Positions 6,290-8,702 of a stretch of DNA of 8,702 bases are shown piece after piece (the first letter of the stretch is position 1; each line of letters opens with the position of its first letter). The position numbers were made by a program, and so were the translations under genes. Under the pieces are notes generated by a model, which did not search any database, was not told where the DNA came from, and saw only the letters and a list, made by a program, of their open reading frames with translations. Source of the stretch: Candidatus Woesearchaeota archaeon (lineage in GTDB: Archaea > Nanobdellota > Nanobdellia > SCGC-AAA011-G17 > GW2011-AR17); contig JACQSW010000038.1 in NCBI GenBank assembly GCA_016211095.1, forward strand, positions 1-8,702, in the 5' to 3' direction.

Positions 6290-7569
6290 ATTCATTAGCC
6301 AGCTGCGCAGCTTTAGCGACGTTAACAGCTAGCGACGCAACTGGAAAGATAATAGATTTTGACTCTGCTGAAATGCAGTTGAAATTCGCTGCTGACGATG
6401 GAAAGATAACCATCCAAGAAATAGTTGGCCTAAGGGACTTGTACAAGCTGCCTAAAGACCGCGAAACTGCTGTTGCTTCTAAACAAGAATTAAAATCCAA
6501 AGTTATAGAGGGCCTTAACAAAGATTATGCTGCGCTAGAAAAAGAAAAGGAAACAGCAAGAGACGGCACTTATACAAATTTGTTAAATGAAGAAAATGGG
6601 TTGCTAGAAAAAAAAGTTTTAATCTTTTACCCAAACCTAATTTCAAAAGGCGGCAACATTACCTATATTGGCAACGATTTAATCAAGCCGGAGCTAGAGA
6701 TGACAGTAAAAAAAATAATATGTACTGCTAATGATAAAGTTCGCCCTTACTGCTCAGAAGACGAATCTTATGCAGTTTTAAAAATCCTTGCACAACAAAA
6801 CCAGCACACAATAAGCGATTTAGCCACAATTTATCATCTTATGCCAAAGGCGTGGAAGTGCAGCACACAACCCCCAAATGCGGAGAATCAGCTTTCTGAA
6901 AAAGCAAAAGAGCTAACAAACAAAATTTTGGGAAGAAAGGCAGCGCTTCAAAGGATTGATGCAGAACTGCAGCAAATGATGGGCAATGGCCTTGATACAG
7001 AGCTTTCAAGCCTAATAGAAGAATACCTCCAAATTTACATCAGAAAAGGAAATGATTACAGCGTAGACGGGCTATGCGAAGCAATAAAGAAAGCTCCAAG
7101 CTTTTACGGGATGGGGTCTAACGATATGTTCTATTTAAACAGTCTATCAGAGAATCTTGATGGGGCAGGGGCAATAATCCAAGCTGATAATCCTGCCTTA
7201 AAAAACCTCTCGGAAAAAATTTCAAAAGCAGCAGGGAAGGAAGTAAAAGTAGAAACGAATAATGATGTAAAACTAAAAAAAGTTGGGGGGCTGAATTGGC
7301 AACCCTCCTACGACTCCGTCTTCCTCTTCGGAATTGCGTTTCCCATAATAAGAAATATTGCTATAACCGCATTATTGAGGAGAAAGTCTGCAAAAATTGG
7401 GTCTTACGGATTAAGCGCACTAGCGGGGGTGGGTAACGGCTTAGCATTGTCTTCCTTTGATAGCTTACACCCACTTGTTTACCCTATAAGACTATTTGCA
7501 ACTCCCATTATAATTCAGCCGATAAGAAAAGCGATTTTTGGAGACAAAAACCTTTTGGAAGATTTATAA
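6268..7569 (+). CDS. Exported membrane-anchored protein, paralog 1 (DSLHPLVYP family)
   Basis: 433 residues, family unrecognised. The ATG at 6268 has a short GGTG site 8 bases upstream. The N-terminus has Lys4-Lys5 followed by a hydrophobic stretch to about residue 21, a probable Sec signal peptide. Residues 27-345 form a hydrophilic, mostly helical ectodomain with Cys at 152, 162, 198 and 270 that could make disulfides. Near the start is DDGKITIQE (43-51), a partial EF-hand-like pattern lacking the first two acidic ligands. The C-terminus has a hydrophobic segment at about 350-370, a basic turn (RRKSAK), then a second hydrophobic region at 380-418 containing DSLHPLVYP (398-406) and ending IRKAIFG. 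Positive charges place the turn in the cytosol and the ectodomain outside. The following gene encodes a clear paralog with the same layout. Codon use is more mixed than in the two genes that open the operon. Role unknown; possibly an envelope component served by the ATPase. Confidence 0.85.
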   Translation: MTTKKIFYSLASCAALATLTASDATGKIIDFDSAEMQLKFAADDGKITIQEIVGLRDLYKLPKDRETAVASKQELKSKVIEGLNKDYAALEKEKETARDGTYTNLLNEENGLLEKKVLIFYPNLISKGGNITYIGNDLIKPELEMTVKKIICTANDKVRPYCSEDESYAVLKILAQQNQHTISDLATIYHLMPKAWKCSTQPPNAENQLSEKAKELTNKILGRKAALQRIDAELQQMMGNGLDTELSSLIEEYLQIYIRKGNDYSVDGLCEAIKKAPSFYGMGSNDMFYLNSLSENLDGAGAIIQADNPALKNLSEKISKAAGKEVKVETNNDVKLKKVGGLNWQPSYDSVFLFGIAFPIIRNIAITALLRRKSAKIGSYGLSALAGVGNGLALSSFDSLHPLVYPIRLFATPIIIQPIRKAIFGDKNLLEDL

Positions 7570-7574
7570 ATTAG

Positions 7575-8654
7575 ATGAAACTTTATTCAAAAATTGGGAT
7601 TGGAATAGCAGCAACAACGCTAGCTTTAGCTGCGCCTAGCTTGGCACAGAGCAGTGCAACAATTAAAACCCAAATACAAGAAACAGGAAAGATTAACGAA
7701 TCCGAATTAAGGGTTAAGTATGCGCAAAAATTAGAAGAAATCGCAAAGGACGGCGTAATTCGCTACAAAGAAGCTGTAGAATTATGCGGCGTATTAACCC
7801 CCTATTTTTCTGGGGAAATCAAGGATGAAGATGCCCCTAAAGAGGTTCAAAGTCAAGTTATGAGCAGAAGCGAAATGGCCAAAACAATTGAAGAGAAAAT
7901 CTTCAAAAATTATCCGGGCTTAATCTCAGAAAAAGATGATCAACGAAAAATAAACATAGTTTATCCTTCTAATCAACTATTAAAAGATGAAGAAAAAAAG
8001 ATACTGACAGATTTAGTAAATAATAATCCAAGCTATACAACTTTAAGCATAATAAAAGAAAAAGATGGTCTTAACATTACAGACTTGGTCCGAATCTACT
8101 CTGAATTAAAAGACCGCGAAACAACAGAAACAATACAGCCAGGGGGGCCTATTGTTAATTTTAAAGATTTAAACACAAAAGACATCCGCCTCACCTACTC
8201 TTTGCTAAAAGAGTATGCAAACGAAACAGAAGAATACAAACAAAAAATGTCTAAATTCATTGGCTATGGCACTCTCGTAGATGCTGTTGGTGCAGTTGAC
8301 CGCGGCGTCAAAGACGACTTAATTGATGCTGTGCGTAAACAACTTCAGCAGCAAGTAAACATAAATATTAGCACACGCATGAACGCAATGCACATTCCAA
8401 AGAGGGGATGTATCCCTTGGCTGCCATTTTACATAACCATCCCGCTTGGAATCGCCGCACCTATTGGAAGAGTAATATTTATGAAGCGCCTAGCTGGCAG
8501 ACAGCTTGACCTTTTTGATGTAACCGAAACAACAATAAGTACAGCCCTTGGCTCTTTAGCCTTAGACTCCCTCCATCCGCTCGTTTACCCAACAAGGATT
8601 ATTGCCCCAATATTTTTTGAGGCTATAAGAAAAGCCACAGGCTGGCGAAGCTAA
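7575..8654 (+). CDS. Exported membrane-anchored protein, paralog 2 (DSLHPLVYP family)
   Basis: 359 residues, family unrecognised, starting 5 bases after the stop of paralog 1. The nearest purine-rich site, TTGGAAGA (7555-7562), is weak and distant, so translational coupling is likely. A clean signal peptide is visible: Lys2 and Lys6, a hydrophobic core, and a probable cleavage after SLA at residue 24. The ectodomain (25-280) is helical. It aligns with paralog 1 at KDGVIRYKEAVEL (58-70), YPGLIS (113-118) and INITDLVRIYSEL-like spacing near 166-178. The C-terminal module has a hydrophobic segment at about 283-303, a basic turn (KRLAGRQ), and a second hydrophobic region containing DSLHPLVYP (331-339) and IRKATG. 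It is about 75 residues shorter than paralog 1, mainly between the two conserved ends. It has only two Cys (71 and 279). The pair may form a heteromer in the envelope; this is inferred from tandem arrangement and shared architecture. Confidence 0.85.
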   Translation: MKLYSKIGIGIAATTLALAAPSLAQSSATIKTQIQETGKINESELRVKYAQKLEEIAKDGVIRYKEAVELCGVLTPYFSGEIKDEDAPKEVQSQVMSRSEMAKTIEEKIFKNYPGLISEKDDQRKINIVYPSNQLLKDEEKKILTDLVNNNPSYTTLSIIKEKDGLNITDLVRIYSELKDRETTETIQPGGPIVNFKDLNTKDIRLTYSLLKEYANETEEYKQKMSKFIGYGTLVDAVGAVDRGVKDDLIDAVRKQLQQQVNINISTRMNAMHIPKRGCIPWLPFYITIPLGIAAPIGRVIFMKRLAGRQLDLFDVTETTISTALGSLALDSLHPLVYPTRIIAPIFFEAIRKATGWRS

Positions 8655-8662
8655 CAAAAAAA

Positions 8663-8702
8663 ATGGATTATAAAACTTTAACAAAAAAAATTGGAAAAAC
8701 AC
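8663..8702 (+). CDS. Possible start of a further operon gene (runs off the window)
   Basis: The ATG at 8663 lies 8 bases after the stop of paralog 2, directly behind seven A residues, the same context seen at several starts here. The frame stays open for 13 codons to the window edge (MDYKTLTKKIGKT). There is no good ribosome binding site, so this could be chance, but the spacing fits a sixth operon gene. Nothing can be said about the product. Confidence 0.45.
   Translation, partial: MDYKTLTKKIGKT

Noticed and set aside
6394..6426. EF-hand calcium site in paralog 1 (DDGKITIQE)
   Set aside because: Only the second half of the loop matches; acidic ligands at loop positions 1 and 3 are missing, and paralog 2 lacks them too.
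1..8702. CRISPR array, tRNA, rRNA or insertion sequence
   Set aside because: No spaced direct repeats, no cloverleaf-like or rRNA segments, and no transposase-like frame or terminal repeats were found on either strand.

Overview
The window reads as archaeal, probably from a small-genome, AT-rich lineage such as DPANN. The lineage is inferred. The domain call rests on two TTTATATA boxes placed about 50-65 bases before start codons, T-tract terminators, Shine-Dalgarno sites close to AGGAGGTGAT, and a AAA+ ATPase resembling the proteasome-activating nucleotidase PAN. All convincing genes lie on the + strand, with little non-coding DNA.

Region 1 (1-1710) is the end of an operon. It holds the 3' end of an unrecognised gene, a 264-residue protein with a roughly 19-residue solenoid-like repeat, and a Tat-exported polysaccharide deacetylase (CE4/NodB) whose start overlaps the previous gene by 8 bases. 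T-rich DNA and a hairpin close it. Region 2 (1711-2045) is a single small gene with its own TATA box, encoding a 72-residue basic protein with an internal duplication.

Region 3 (2046-8702) is the most interesting part: a probable operon of five complete genes plus the start of a sixth, behind a strong TATA box. In order it encodes (a) a 586-residue protein with one membrane segment and a basic flank, (b) a 326-residue soluble all-helical protein, (c) a PAN-like AAA+ ATPase with all catalytic motifs but no HbYX tail, and (d, e) two tandem paralogous exported proteins, each with a signal peptide, a large ectodomain and a C-terminal two-helix membrane module containing DSLHPLVYP. A 13-bp perfect A/T inverted repeat with internal T tracts separates (b) from (c) and may tune expression of the ATPase and the genes after it.

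Together these suggest a cell-envelope machine: a cytosolic ATPase and helical partner, a membrane protein with a cytosolic face, and two envelope proteins. I do not recognise it as a described system. The ATPase, deacetylase and paralogy calls are firm. That the genes work together is inferred from co-orientation, spacing and shared codon bias.
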